From NCBI RefSeq assembly GCF_029211125.1, contig NZ_JARGEN010000050.1, positions 1-32,273 on the forward strand: a DNA stretch of 32,273 nucleotides. Reading direction: 5' to 3'. This DNA is from Curvibacter soli (GTDB taxonomy: Bacteria > Pseudomonadota > Gammaproteobacteria > Burkholderiales > Burkholderiaceae_C). Position 1 is the stretch's first letter, and the number at the start of each line of letters is the position of its first letter. Shown piece after piece: positions 19,671-28,522 of the stretch. The notes beneath the pieces are model-generated. The model did not search any database. It saw only the letters and a list, made by a program, of their open reading frames with translations, and was not told where the DNA came from. The position numbers were made by a program, and so were the translations under genes.

Positions 19671-22172
19671 ATGCCGCTGGCAACCTCCGCTACCGCCGAC
19701 GACGACCCGCCGCCCGCTGGCGCATGGCTGGCGCCGCTGCTCGGCGGCTGGGCCGCGGGCACGGCGCTGCAACTGGCGCAGCCGGCGCTGTGGCCCCTGG
19801 GCTGGTATGCCGCGCTGGCCTGCGGCGGCGCGCTGCTGGTCTGGCGGGTGCTGCGCGGGCGCGCGGCGTGGCGGCTGGCGTGTGTGGCGCTGCTGGCGGC
19901 GGTGGCCGCCTTCGGCGCCTGCGGCCTGCGCGCCGCCATGTTCGCGGGCCATGCGTTGGAGCCGGCGCTGGAAGGGCGCGACATCCGCGTGACAGGCATC
20001 GTCGCCGCCATGCCCCAGCGCGACGAGGACGGCGTGCGCCTGCGGCTGGAGGTGGAGTCCGCGCGCGAATCCGGGCCTGGCGCCGCGCCCGTGCGGCTGC
20101 CCCCGTTGATCGACCTGGGCTGGTACGCGCAGGAGCCGGGCGGCGCGTTCGACGCCGCCAGCGCCCCGCCACCCCTGCATGCCGGCGAGCGCTGGGACAT
20201 GGCCGTGCGCCTGAAGGCACCGCACGGCGCGCGCAACCCGCACGGCTTCGACTACGAGCTGTGGGCCTGGGAGCAGGGCGTGCAGGCCACCGGCAGCGTG
20301 CGCGCCAGCCGCCGCGACGCCGCGCCGCGCATGCTGGGCGACACCGCCTGGCACCCCGTGGAGCGGCTGCGCCAGCGCGTGCGCGACGCCATCTTCGCGC
20401 GGCTGGCGCCCGCTGGCGCCGCCGCCGCGCCACGCATGCGCGATGCCGGCGTCGTCGCGGCCCTGGTCACGGGCGACCAGCGCGCCATCGACCGCGCCGA
20501 CTGGGAGGTGTTCCGCACCACCGGCGTGGCGCACCTGATGAGCATTTCGGGGCTGCACATCACCATGTTCGCCTGGCTGGCGGCGCTGGCCATCGGCGCG
20601 CTGTGGCGGCGCTCGGCGCGGCTGTGCCTGTGGCTGCCGGCACCCGTGGCCGCGCTGGCGGGCGGCGTAGCAAGCGCTGCGGCCTACGCGCTGTTCAGCG
20701 GCGGCGGCGTGCCCGCGCAGCGCACCATCTGCATGCTGGCCGTGGTGGCGCTGCTGCGCGCGCTGGGCCGCCGCTGGCCCTGGCCGCTGGTGTGGCTGCT
20801 GGCGGCGGCCGTGGTGCTGGCGCTCGACCCGTGGGCGCTGATGCAGGCGGGCTTCTGGCTCAGCTTCGTCGCCGTGGGCGTGCTTTTTGCTACGGATTCA
20901 GGAGCTGCTACCGCAGTAAATACGGGCGCTGGAGGCCGATTTGGCTTGAAACTCCGCGCCCTGCTGCGCGAGCAGGGCGTGGTCACCGTGGCGCTTGCGC
21001 CGCTGTCGGTGCTGCTGTTCCACCAGGTGTCGCTGGTGGGCTTCGTTGCCAACCTGGTGGCGATTCCATGGGTCACGCTGTTCGTCACGCCGCTGGCGCT
21101 GGGCGGCGTGACGTGGCCGCCGCTGTGGCAGGCGGCGGCATGGGGCGTGCAGGTGCTGGGCAGCGTCCTGCAATGGCTGGCCGCGCTGCCGGGAGCCTCC
21201 TGGGGCGTGCCCGCCGGGCCGCTTTGGATGGGCCTGGCCGCCGCGGTGGGCGCGGTGCTGTGCGCCATGCGGCTGCCCGCGCCGCTGCGCGCCCTGGGTG
21301 TTCCGCTGCTGCTGCCCCTGCTGCTGTGGCAGCCCGCGCGCCCAACGCCGGGGCAGTTCGACCTGCTGGCCGCCGATGTGGGGCAGGGCAGTGCCGTTGT
21401 GGTGCGCACCGCGGGCCACACGCTGCTCTATGACGCGGGGCCGCGTTTCGGGCGCGGCAGCGATGCGGGCCAGCGCGTGCTGGTGCCGCTGCTGCGCGCC
21501 CTGGGCGAGCGCGTGGACCTGCTCCTGCTGAGCCACCGCGACAGCGACCACACCGGCGGCACACCCGCCGTGCTGGCTGCGCAGCCGCAGGCCCGGACGC
21601 TGGGCTCGCAGGAGGCCGATGCCCTGCTGGCCGCGCACGGCTACACGCACTGCATGGCGGGCCAGCACTGGGAGTGGGACGGCGTGGCGTTCGACGTGCT
21701 GCACCCCGCGCCTGCGGACTATGCCGTGGCGCAGCCCAGCAATGCCATGAGCTGCGTGCTGCGCATCGCATCCTCGGACGGCACCGCCGCATTGCTGACA
21801 GGCGACATCGAGCAGCGCCAGGAAGCGCAACTGGTGGCCGAGGGGGCGCCGCTTGCGGCCACGCTGCTGCTGCTGCCGCACCATGGCAGCAAAAGCTCGT
21901 CGAGCGCGGCATTTCTCGATGCGGCGCGCCCGCGCATCGCGCTCGCGCAGGCCGGCTACCGCAACCGCTTCGGCCATCCCGCGCCCGAGGTGCTGGAGCG
22001 CCTGGCCGCGCGCGGCGTGGCCTTGGCCGATTCGCCGCACTGCGGCGCCGCGCGCTGGAGCAGCGCCGCGCCCGGCGCCATTGCCTGCGAGCGCCACGAC
22101 GCGCCGCGCTACTGGCAGCATGGCTGCGCCCCAGGATTGCATGCCGTGCAGGCGCGTAACTTGCTATGCTGA
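19671..22172 (+). CDS. comEC: ComEC/Rec2 competence DNA channel
   Basis: This 833-residue inner-membrane protein moves single-stranded DNA into the cytoplasm. An N-terminal DUF4131/OB region is followed by the competence domain (RTTGVAHLMSISGLHITMFAW, then many hydrophobic helices) and a C-terminal metallo-beta-lactamase domain. That domain has the SHRDSDHTGG metal motif, LLTGDIE and LLPHHGSKSSS. The ATG at 19671 is chosen because the N-terminal membrane region begins shortly after; longer starts add low-complexity sequence. No good ribosome site is visible. A 23-residue stretch near residue 405 (LFATDSGAATAVNTG...) is encoded by a lower-GC repeat-like insert and lies in a loop between membrane segments. 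The reading frame is intact. Confidence 0.9.
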   Translation: MPLATSATADDDPPPAGAWLAPLLGGWAAGTALQLAQPALWPLGWYAALACGGALLVWRVLRGRAAWRLACVALLAAVAAFGACGLRAAMFAGHALEPALEGRDIRVTGIVAAMPQRDEDGVRLRLEVESARESGPGAAPVRLPPLIDLGWYAQEPGGAFDAASAPPPLHAGERWDMAVRLKAPHGARNPHGFDYELWAWEQGVQATGSVRASRRDAAPRMLGDTAWHPVERLRQRVRDAIFARLAPAGAAAAPRMRDAGVVAALVTGDQRAIDRADWEVFRTTGVAHLMSISGLHITMFAWLAALAIGALWRRSARLCLWLPAPVAALAGGVASAAAYALFSGGGVPAQRTICMLAVVALLRALGRRWPWPLVWLLAAAVVLALDPWALMQAGFWLSFVAVGVLFATDSGAATAVNTGAGGRFGLKLRALLREQGVVTVALAPLSVLLFHQVSLVGFVANLVAIPWVTLFVTPLALGGVTWPPLWQAAAWGVQVLGSVLQWLAALPGASWGVPAGPLWMGLAAAVGAVLCAMRLPAPLRALGVPLLLPLLLWQPARPTPGQFDLLAADVGQGSAVVVRTAGHTLLYDAGPRFGRGSDAGQRVLVPLLRALGERVDLLLLSHRDSDHTGGTPAVLAAQPQARTLGSQEADALLAAHGYTHCMAGQHWEWDGVAFDVLHPAPADYAVAQPSNAMSCVLRIASSDGTAALLTGDIEQRQEAQLVAEGAPLAATLLLLPHHGSKSSSSAAFLDAARPRIALAQAGYRNRFGHPAPEVLERLAARGVALADSPHCGAARWSSAAPGAIACERHDAPRYWQHGCAPGLHAVQARNLLC
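20883..20951 (+). repeat. Repeat-like insert inside comEC, frame preserved
   Basis: About 69 bp running from CTTTTTGCTACGG through GGAGCTGCTACCGC to GCGCTGGAGGCCGATTTGGC are visibly richer in A/T than the rest of comEC. The pattern (CTTTTTGATAGC-like start, GCTGCTA..GC core, GCGCTGGAGGCCGATTTGGCTTGAAA-like end) matches my recollection of an abundant intergenic repeat of Comamonadaceae genomes. That recollection is unverified. Its 69-nt length keeps the frame and adds about 23 residues. Confidence 0.5.
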
Positions 22173-22190
22173 ACGCAGGAGATGGCTTTT

Positions 22191-23687
22191 ATGCTGAATT
22201 TCGACGAGATGTACACCCAGCTCCCCATGCAGGGCAGCGACGTGCGGGAGCACTACAAAGGCTATGGGCAGTGGCTCGCGCGCCAGCCGTCCGACACCAT
22301 GCGGGCGCGGCGCGAAGAGGCGGAGATGATCTTCCGCCGGGTGGGCATCACCTTCGCCGTCTACGGCGCCAAGGACGAGGACGGCGCGGGCACCGAGCGC
22401 CTCATCCCGTTCGACCTGATCCCCCGCATCATCCCGGCCCATGAATGGGCCAGCATGGAACAGGGGCTGGTGCAGCGCGTCACCGCGCTCAACCGCTTCA
22501 TCCACGACGTCTACCACGGCCAGGAGATCGTCAAGGCCGGCGTCGTGCCCGCCGAGCAGATCGTCGGCAACTCGCAGTTCCGCCCCGAGATGGTCGGCGT
22601 GGACGTGCCCAACCAGATCTATTCGCACATCTCGGGCATCGACATCGTGCGCGCGCCCGACGCGCAGGGCAAAGGCGAGTACTACGTGCTCGAAGACAAC
22701 CTGCGCGTGCCCAGCGGCGTGTCGTACATGCTGGAGAACCGCAAGATGATGATGCGGCTCTTCCCCGACCTGTTCAGCCAGCACCGCGTGGCGCCCGTGG
22801 CGCACTACCCCGACCTGCTGCTCGAGACCCTGCGCGCCAGCGCCCAGCCCGGCGCCGCCGAGCCCACGGTGGTGGTGCTCACGCCCGGCATGTACAACAG
22901 CGCCTATTTCGAGCACGCCTTCCTGGCCCAGCAGATGGGCGTGGAACTGCTCGAAGGCCAGGACCTGCTGGTCAGGGACGGCTTCGTGTGGATGCGCACC
23001 ACGCGCGGCCTGCGCCGCGTGGACGTGATCTACCGCCGCGTGGACGACGACTTCCTCGACCCCAACGTGTTCCGCCCCACCTCCACGCTGGGCTGCGCGG
23101 GCCTCATGGACGCCTACCGCGCGGGCAACGTGACCATCTGCAACGCCGTGGGCACGGGCGTGGCCGACGACAAGTCGATCTACCCCTACGTGCCCAAGAT
23201 GATCGAGTTCTACCTCGGCGAGAAACCCATCCTCAACAACGTGCCCACCTACGTGTGCCGCAACCCCGAGGACCTGAAGTACGTGCTCGACCACCTCAAG
23301 GAACTCGTGGTCAAGGAGGTGCATGGCGCGGGCGGCTACGGCATGCTCGTGGGCCCCGCGGCCACCACCGCCGAAATCGAGGATTTCCGCAAGGCGCTGC
23401 TGGCCAATCCGGGCGGCTACATCGCCCAGCCCACGCTGAGCCTCTCCAGTTGCCCCACCTTCGTGGACAGCGGCATCGCGCCGCGCCACATCGACCTGCG
23501 GCCCTTCGTGCTCTCGGGCAAGGAGGTGCAGATGGTGCCGGGCGGCCTGACCCGCGTGGCGCTCAAGGAAGGCTCGCTGGTCGTGAATTCGTCGCAAGGC
23601 GGTGGTACCAAGGACACCTGGATCCTGGAGGACGGCGACAGTCCGCCGCCACGGACCTGGTCGTCGCAGTCGCAAAACCAGTCCTGA
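22191..23687 (+). CDS. Circularly permuted type-2 ATP-grasp protein
   Basis: This 498-residue stand-alone ATP-grasp of the same family as the N-terminal part of the 13316-15913 product is a predicted amidoligase. Visible motifs are YYVLEDNLRVPSGVSYMLEN, LTPGMYNSAYFEHAFLAQQ, VIYRRVDDDFLDP and VVKEVHGAGGYGMLVGP, followed by a GGLTRVALKEGSLVVNSSQG C-terminal segment. Two ATGs compete (22182 and 22191). The second is preferred because CAGGAG lies 9 nt before it and the protein then opens MLNFDEMY, as is usual in this family. It begins 18 bp after comEC and precedes the alpha-E gene, with which it should form one functional unit. Confidence 0.9.
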   Translation: MLNFDEMYTQLPMQGSDVREHYKGYGQWLARQPSDTMRARREEAEMIFRRVGITFAVYGAKDEDGAGTERLIPFDLIPRIIPAHEWASMEQGLVQRVTALNRFIHDVYHGQEIVKAGVVPAEQIVGNSQFRPEMVGVDVPNQIYSHISGIDIVRAPDAQGKGEYYVLEDNLRVPSGVSYMLENRKMMMRLFPDLFSQHRVAPVAHYPDLLLETLRASAQPGAAEPTVVVLTPGMYNSAYFEHAFLAQQMGVELLEGQDLLVRDGFVWMRTTRGLRRVDVIYRRVDDDFLDPNVFRPTSTLGCAGLMDAYRAGNVTICNAVGTGVADDKSIYPYVPKMIEFYLGEKPILNNVPTYVCRNPEDLKYVLDHLKELVVKEVHGAGGYGMLVGPAATTAEIEDFRKALLANPGGYIAQPTLSLSSCPTFVDSGIAPRHIDLRPFVLSGKEVQMVPGGLTRVALKEGSLVVNSSQGGGTKDTWILEDGDSPPPRTWSSQSQNQS

Positions 23688-23700
23688 CACCGGGGCGAGA

Positions 23701-23835
23701 GGAGTCCACCGCATGCTGTCACGCACCGCCGATCATCTGTTCTGGATGTCCCGCTATACCGAGCGCGCCGAAAAACGCGCCGCAGGCGTGCTTTCGATAA
23801 AACACGACCGGGCGCGCAGCGCCTGCGGTGTTTGA
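23701..23835 (+). pseudogene. Duplicated 5' fragment of the alpha-E gene
   Basis: Positions 23701-23774 (ribosome site GGAGTCCACC, ATG at 23713 and the first 20 codons) repeat at 23842-23915 with 2 mismatches in 74 bases, a 141-bp period. After RYTERAE the first copy diverges into a 67-bp spacer and stops at 23835, giving a 40-codon reading frame with its own ribosome site. The spacer holds inverted arms CCGCAGGCG (23780-23788) and CGCCTGCGG (23820-23828). The second copy continues as the intact alpha-E gene, so this is a partial tandem duplication that may act as a leader peptide. Confidence 0.75.
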
Positions 23836-23853
23836 GGCAAAGGAGTCCACCGA

Positions 23854-24813
23854 ATGTTGTCACGCACCGCCGATCATCTGTTCTGGATGTCCCGCTATAC
23901 CGAGCGCGCCGAAAACACCGCCCGCATGCTCGACGTCAACTACCAGACCTCGCTGCTGCCGCAGTCCACCGCCGTGGCCCAGGTGGGCTGGCAGGGGCTG
24001 CTGTCCATCAGCGAACTGCTGCCGGCCTACACCGCGCGCCACGGCGAGGTCACGCCCGGGCGTGTGATGGAGTTCATGGTCAAGGACGAGGACAACGCCT
24101 CGTCCATCGTCTCCTGCCTGCGCGCTGCGCGCGAGAATGCCCGCGCCGTGCGCGGCTCGCTCACCACCGAGGCCTGGGAAACGCAGAACCAGACCTGGCT
24201 GGAGATCAACCGCATGCTCAAGAGCGGCGAGTTCGAGCGCGACCCGAGCCAGATGTTCGAATGGGTCAAGTTCCGCTCGCACCTCTCGCGCGGCGTCACG
24301 CTGGGCACCATGCTGCAGGACGAAGCCTTCCACTTCCTGCGCCTGGGCACCTTCCTGGAGCGCGCCGACAACACCGCGCGCCTGGTGGACGTGAAGTTCC
24401 ATGCCGTGCAGAGCGACTTCTTCGGCGCCGCCAGCGAGAAGGGCCAGGAGTACGACTTCTACCACTGGAGCGCCATCCTGCGCAGCGTCTCGGCGTTCGA
24501 GATCTACCGCAAGGTATACCGTGACGTCATCAAGCCCGAGCGCGTGGCCGACCTGCTGATCCTGCGCCCGGACATGCCGCGTTCGCTGCACGCCAGCCTG
24601 AACGAGGTGGTGACCAATCTGGGCGCCGTGGCCAACGACCAGTCCGCCGAAACCCAGCGTCGCGCCGGCAAGCTGCGCGCCGACCTGCAGTACGGGCGCA
24701 TCGACGAGATACTGGCCACGGGCCTGCATGCCTTTCTGACCCAGTTCCTGGATCGCGTGAATGAACTCGGCGGGCGCATCAGCCGCGACTTCCTGATCCC
24801 CGCGGCCGCATAG
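23854..24813 (+). CDS. Alpha-E domain protein (DUF403)
   Basis: This 319-residue, all-helical protein begins with the family signature MLSRTADHLFWMSRYTERAE, then NTARMLDV. Further signatures are LRAARENARAVRGSLTTE, RLGTFLERADNTARLVDVKF and the C-terminal FLTQFLDRVNELGGRI. Alpha-E domains accompany circularly permuted ATP-grasps and are thought to be accessory or substrate-binding partners; no activity is proven. AGGAG lies 9 nt before the ATG. It pairs with the ATP-grasp gene upstream. The transglutaminase and proteasome-like (Anbu) genes that often follow are absent; a GGDEF-EAL gene comes next. Confidence 0.9.
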   Translation: MLSRTADHLFWMSRYTERAENTARMLDVNYQTSLLPQSTAVAQVGWQGLLSISELLPAYTARHGEVTPGRVMEFMVKDEDNASSIVSCLRAARENARAVRGSLTTEAWETQNQTWLEINRMLKSGEFERDPSQMFEWVKFRSHLSRGVTLGTMLQDEAFHFLRLGTFLERADNTARLVDVKFHAVQSDFFGAASEKGQEYDFYHWSAILRSVSAFEIYRKVYRDVIKPERVADLLILRPDMPRSLHASLNEVVTNLGAVANDQSAETQRRAGKLRADLQYGRIDEILATGLHAFLTQFLDRVNELGGRISRDFLIPAAA

Positions 24814-24879
24814 CGCCTGACAGGCACTGCCGGCGGGAGCGCCGGCGGAAAGGACGACAAAATTTCCCATCCGCTCGGC

Positions 24880-27800
24880 GTGCGTGCCCACGACGCGCCG
24901 ACCTCGTCTTTGCTGCACCGCCTCACGGGCTGGCTCGGCCGACTCAGCGTCGGGCGCAAGCTCATGCTCATCTATGCGCTCGACCTGACCGCGGTGATCT
25001 ATGTGTCGGGCATCCTGATCCACGAGAAATACCTGTCGATCGATTTCACGCGCAAGGAGATCGTCGGCATGGTCTACAGCGACGCGGTGCGCAGCGTGCT
25101 GCTGTCGCCCTTCCTGCCCGGCGCCCCGGCGCCCGCGCCCCGGGCGCTGGAGCAACTGGCGCGCGTGCGCATCACGCACGACGAGGTGCTGCACACCACC
25201 GAGCAGAGCGCGGCCTTCGTGAAGAGCCGCGATGCGGTGCTGCGCGAAGGCACTGGCCCGCAGCGCGACATGCTGCTGCGCGACATGCTGCGCCGAGGGC
25301 GCGAACTGCTGACCACGGTGGGCAACCAGTCCAACCTGATCCTCGACCCCGACCTCGACAGCTACTACGCCATGTCGCTCGTGATGCTGCGCTTCCCCGA
25401 ACTGCTGGAGGCCCTGCACGAAACCGCCATGATGGAAGGCGTGCGCAGCATGTCGCAGGCCGACCGCCGCACCCAACTGCTGACGCTGGCCGGGCGCATC
25501 GACGCGGTGGGGCAGGGCATGCGCTCCGACTTCACCCAGGTGTTCGCCGCCGGCTCCCCGGCGCTGCGCGCCGCGCTGGCATCGCACCGCGAGGTGCTGG
25601 AAGGCCGGGCCGATGCGTTCCTCGGCCAGATGCGCAAACTCGCCGACCGCAGCGACGCGGGCACGGCGGACTTCGCCATGCTCCAGAACGACTATGCCCA
25701 GACGCTGGAGGCGCTCGGCAGCACATGGGTCGCCACGGCCCGTGAACTCGACCGGCTGCTGGCCCAGCGCGAATCGGCGCAGTTCGCGCGAATGTGGCTG
25801 CACCTGGGCACGGCGCTGCTGCTGCTGGGCTGCATCCTGAGCCTGGTCTACGCGGTGGCGCGGCAGATCGCCTGGCCGCTGCGCCAACTGGCCGGCGTGG
25901 CCGACGAGGTGCGGCGCACCGGCGACCACACGCGCCGCGCCCGCTGGCACAGCAGCGACGAGATCGGCCAGCTCGTCGTGGCCTTCAACGACATGCTCGC
26001 GCAGCTCGACAGCGAGCGCCTGACGCAGCAGGAGCTGGCCGCCAGTGCCCGCGCCGCCCTCATGCAGCAGGAGATGGTGGAGGCGATCCCGATCGCGCTG
26101 GTGGTCACCTCCATTCCATACCACGAAGTGCTGCACGCGAATGCGCCGGCCCGGCCCTGGCTCGGCGACTGCGCCAGCGACCCCTGGCGCATGGGGCTGG
26201 AGCCGGGCGTGCGCAGCCGCTTCTTCCAGCACATGGCGGACCAGGGCAAGGTCGACGAATTCGAGGTGCGCTGGCTCGGCGGCGGGGGCGAGCCCTCATG
26301 GGCGGTGCTCTCGGCGCGGCGGCTGCAGTTCCGCGGGAGCGACGCCATGCTCACGGCCTTCACGCCGATCAACATGCTCAAGCTCATGGAGCGTCGGCTC
26401 GAACTCTGGGCCAAGGTGTTCGAGGCGTCGTCGGAGGGCATCATCATCATGGACGCCGCGCAGAAGGTGCTGAGCATCAACCACGCCTTCTGCCGCAGCA
26501 CGTCCTACGATTACTACGAGGTGCTCGGCGAGCAGTTCGCCATGCTGCTCGACGAGCCCGACGCCCCGGGCCTGGCCCAGCGCATCGCGCAGGCCATCGA
26601 TGAGCGCGACGCCTGGCAGGGCGAGGTGCGGTTTCGCAAGCGCTCGGGCGAGACCTACCCGGCCTGGCTCATGGTGTCGGCCGTGCGCGAGGTGCCCAAG
26701 CCAGGCCCCGTGTCGCACTACATCGGCATCTCGGTGGACATCACCGACCGCAAGCGCACCGAGGCGCGCGTGCAGTTCCTGGCCGAGCACGACGTGCTGA
26801 CCGAGCTGCCCAACCGCTCGCTGTGCGTGGAGTGCCTGCAGGTGGCCCTGTTCGACGCGGCGCAGCACGGCGGCAAGGTGGCGGTTCTGTTCATCGACCT
26901 GGACCGCTTCAAGGGCATCAACGACACCCTGGGCCACCATATCGGCGACGGCCTGCTGCGCTCCGTGGCCGAGCGCCTGAAGCTCGCCGTGCGCGCGGGC
27001 GACACCGTGAGCCGGCTGGGCGGCGACGAGTTCGTCGTCGTGATGCGCGACGTGACCGACCGCGAGGAGGTGCGCCACGTGGTCGAGCACCGCCTGATCC
27101 CGCTGATCCGCCAGTCGCACCACGTCGAAGGCCACGATCTGCAGGTGTCGTGCAGCGTCGGCGTGGCCCTCTACCCGCTCGACGGCGCCAGCACCGAAGA
27201 CCTGATGCGCCGTGCCGACGCCGCCATGTACCAGGCCAAGTCCGGCGGGCGCGACATGGTGAGCTTCTACGCGCCCGAGATCGACCTGTTGGTCCAGCAG
27301 CGCCAGACGCTGGAGCACCACCTGCGCCACGCCCTGGAGCGTGGCGAGCTGCATCTGCACTACCAGCCGCGCGTGGACACGCAGACGCTCGATGTGGTGG
27401 GCGCGGAAGTGCTGCTGCGCTGGCAGCACCCCGACCTGGGCGCCGTGCAGCCGGGCCGGTTCATTCCTCTGGCGGAGGAAACGGGGCTGATCCGCCCCAT
27501 CGGCATGTGGGTGCTGCGCGAGGCCTGCATGCGGCTCGCCGCCTGGGAGGCCGAGGGGCGCAGCGCCATCGACATCTCGGTCAACCTGTCGGCGGCGCAG
27601 CTCACCGACCCCGCCCTGCTCGACGGCCTGCGGCAGTGCCTGCGCGACAGCGGCTGCAACCCCGGGCGGCTGGAACTGGAGATCACCGAATCGCACCTCA
27701 TGGACAACGCCAGCGCCGCCGAGGCGCAGCTCATCGCCCTCAAGACGCTGGGCGTGAAGCTGTCCATCGACGACTTCGGCACCGGTTATTCGTCGCTCGC

Positions 27801-28104
27801 CTACCTCAAGCGCTTCCCGATCGACAAGCTCAAGATCGACCAGTCGTTCGTGCACGACCTGCTGACCGACCCGACCGACCTGGCCATCATCCGCGCCATC
27901 ATCGCGCTGGGCCACAACCTCGGCCTCGTGGTGGTGGCCGAAGGCGTGGAAGAGGGGCAGGAGGCCCGGCAACTGCGCTACCTGGGCTGCGACGAGCTGC
28001 AGGGTTTCCACTTCGCACGGCCCATGCCGCTGGACGCCTTCCTCACCTGGATGTCGCAGCACAAGCCCTTCGCGTCGCGGACGCCGCAGGCCAGCGCGCG
28101 CTAG
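24880..28104 (+). CDS. Membrane PAS-GGDEF-EAL cyclic-di-GMP enzyme
   Basis: The product has 1074 residues from a GTG start. TM1 lies at about 28-47, followed by an approximately 255-residue periplasmic sensing region, TM2 at about 305-330, HAMP to about 382, a degenerate PAS-like stretch at about 395-490 and a PAS domain at about 512-630. The GGDEF domain has an intact GGDEF (about 714-718) with an RxxD product-inhibition site (RAGD) five residues upstream. The EAL domain reads EVLLRW (about 843), with NLSAAQL, ELEITES, DDFGTGYSSL and the terminal QGFHFA motif. Both catalytic domains look competent, so it could make or degrade cyclic di-GMP. The start is uncertain: no ribosome site fits the GTG and an ATG lies at 24964. 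Its TAG stop lies in a CTAG at the border of a mobile element. Confidence 0.88.
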   Translation: MRAHDAPTSSLLHRLTGWLGRLSVGRKLMLIYALDLTAVIYVSGILIHEKYLSIDFTRKEIVGMVYSDAVRSVLLSPFLPGAPAPAPRALEQLARVRITHDEVLHTTEQSAAFVKSRDAVLREGTGPQRDMLLRDMLRRGRELLTTVGNQSNLILDPDLDSYYAMSLVMLRFPELLEALHETAMMEGVRSMSQADRRTQLLTLAGRIDAVGQGMRSDFTQVFAAGSPALRAALASHREVLEGRADAFLGQMRKLADRSDAGTADFAMLQNDYAQTLEALGSTWVATARELDRLLAQRESAQFARMWLHLGTALLLLGCILSLVYAVARQIAWPLRQLAGVADEVRRTGDHTRRARWHSSDEIGQLVVAFNDMLAQLDSERLTQQELAASARAALMQQEMVEAIPIALVVTSIPYHEVLHANAPARPWLGDCASDPWRMGLEPGVRSRFFQHMADQGKVDEFEVRWLGGGGEPSWAVLSARRLQFRGSDAMLTAFTPINMLKLMERRLELWAKVFEASSEGIIIMDAAQKVLSINHAFCRSTSYDYYEVLGEQFAMLLDEPDAPGLAQRIAQAIDERDAWQGEVRFRKRSGETYPAWLMVSAVREVPKPGPVSHYIGISVDITDRKRTEARVQFLAEHDVLTELPNRSLCVECLQVALFDAAQHGGKVAVLFIDLDRFKGINDTLGHHIGDGLLRSVAERLKLAVRAGDTVSRLGGDEFVVVMRDVTDREEVRHVVEHRLIPLIRQSHHVEGHDLQVSCSVGVALYPLDGASTEDLMRRADAAMYQAKSGGRDMVSFYAPEIDLLVQQRQTLEHHLRHALERGELHLHYQPRVDTQTLDVVGAEVLLRWQHPDLGAVQPGRFIPLAEETGLIRPIGMWVLREACMRLAAWEAEGRSAIDISVNLSAAQLTDPALLDGLRQCLRDSGCNPGRLELEITESHLMDNASAAEAQLIALKTLGVKLSIDDFGTGYSSLAYLKRFPIDKLKIDQSFVHDLLTDPTDLAIIRAIIALGHNLGLVVVAEGVEEGQEARQLRYLGCDELQGFHFARPMPLDAFLTWMSQHKPFASRTPQASAR

Positions 28105-28193
28105 TGCAGTGTTCGATGCACTAGTGCAGTGTTCAACGCTGAGCAGCACATAAAACCGCGCCTTTTGACCGCATGGCGGCGTTGCAAATCCTC

Positions 28194-28213
28194 GCGATAG
28201 CTACGGCTATCGC
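28194..28213. repeat. REP-like hairpin
   Basis: GCGATAGC and GCTATCGC form a perfect 8-bp stem around a TACG loop. Outer sequence (GGCG..GCAAATC and GGTTTGCGCC) extends it as an imperfect stem of about 20 bp. It lies in the left arm of the 28101-28526 element. The whole string resembles an intergenic repeat I recall from related genomes. Confidence 0.6.
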
Positions 28214-28256
28214 TGTGGTTTGCGCCTTGCCCTGCGCCAAAACGCATCGCTTTTAA

Positions 28257-28490
28257 CCTGGAAACGGCAGTTGACCGCTTTGCATCCCTTGCCAGGCCGC
28301 ATGCAATCGAGCGTTGACGGCTTCGATGGGGTTCACCTCGTGGGTGAGAGCGCCATGCACCTGCCAGCACCGCGCTCGGCGCGCCATGCGGCGTTGCTCC
28401 TCCTTGCGGGCAGTAGCCCGCCGCGTCGGCGCGTCTTGCCTGGCACCCCGATCACGGCACCGGCAGGCGCATCCAACTGCCGTTTCCAGG
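28257..28490 (-). repeat. Dispersed 234-bp MITE-like repeat, full copy 4
   Basis: It is bounded by CCTGGAAACGGCAGTTG (28257-28273) and its complement (28474-28490), the same length as copy 1 but in reverse orientation, with about 12 differences by eye. Flanks are TTTAA and TTTAT, a near match to a 5-bp duplication. On the minus strand, AAGGAGGAG precedes an ATG opening a 44-codon frame that in this copy is uninterrupted to the terminal repeat. Confidence 0.88.
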
Positions 28491-28522
28491 TTTATTGGTG
28501 CCGCCAAGCATCGAACACTGCA

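Noticed and set aside
24829-24846. GCCGGC..GCCGGC hairpin after the alpha-E gene as a terminator
   Set aside because: Six-bp stem with no T-run; GC repeats of this size are expected by chance here.
23860-26232. 790-codon minus-strand frame across the alpha-E and GGDEF-EAL genes
   Set aside because: It spans two well-supported plus-strand genes and has no domain signature.
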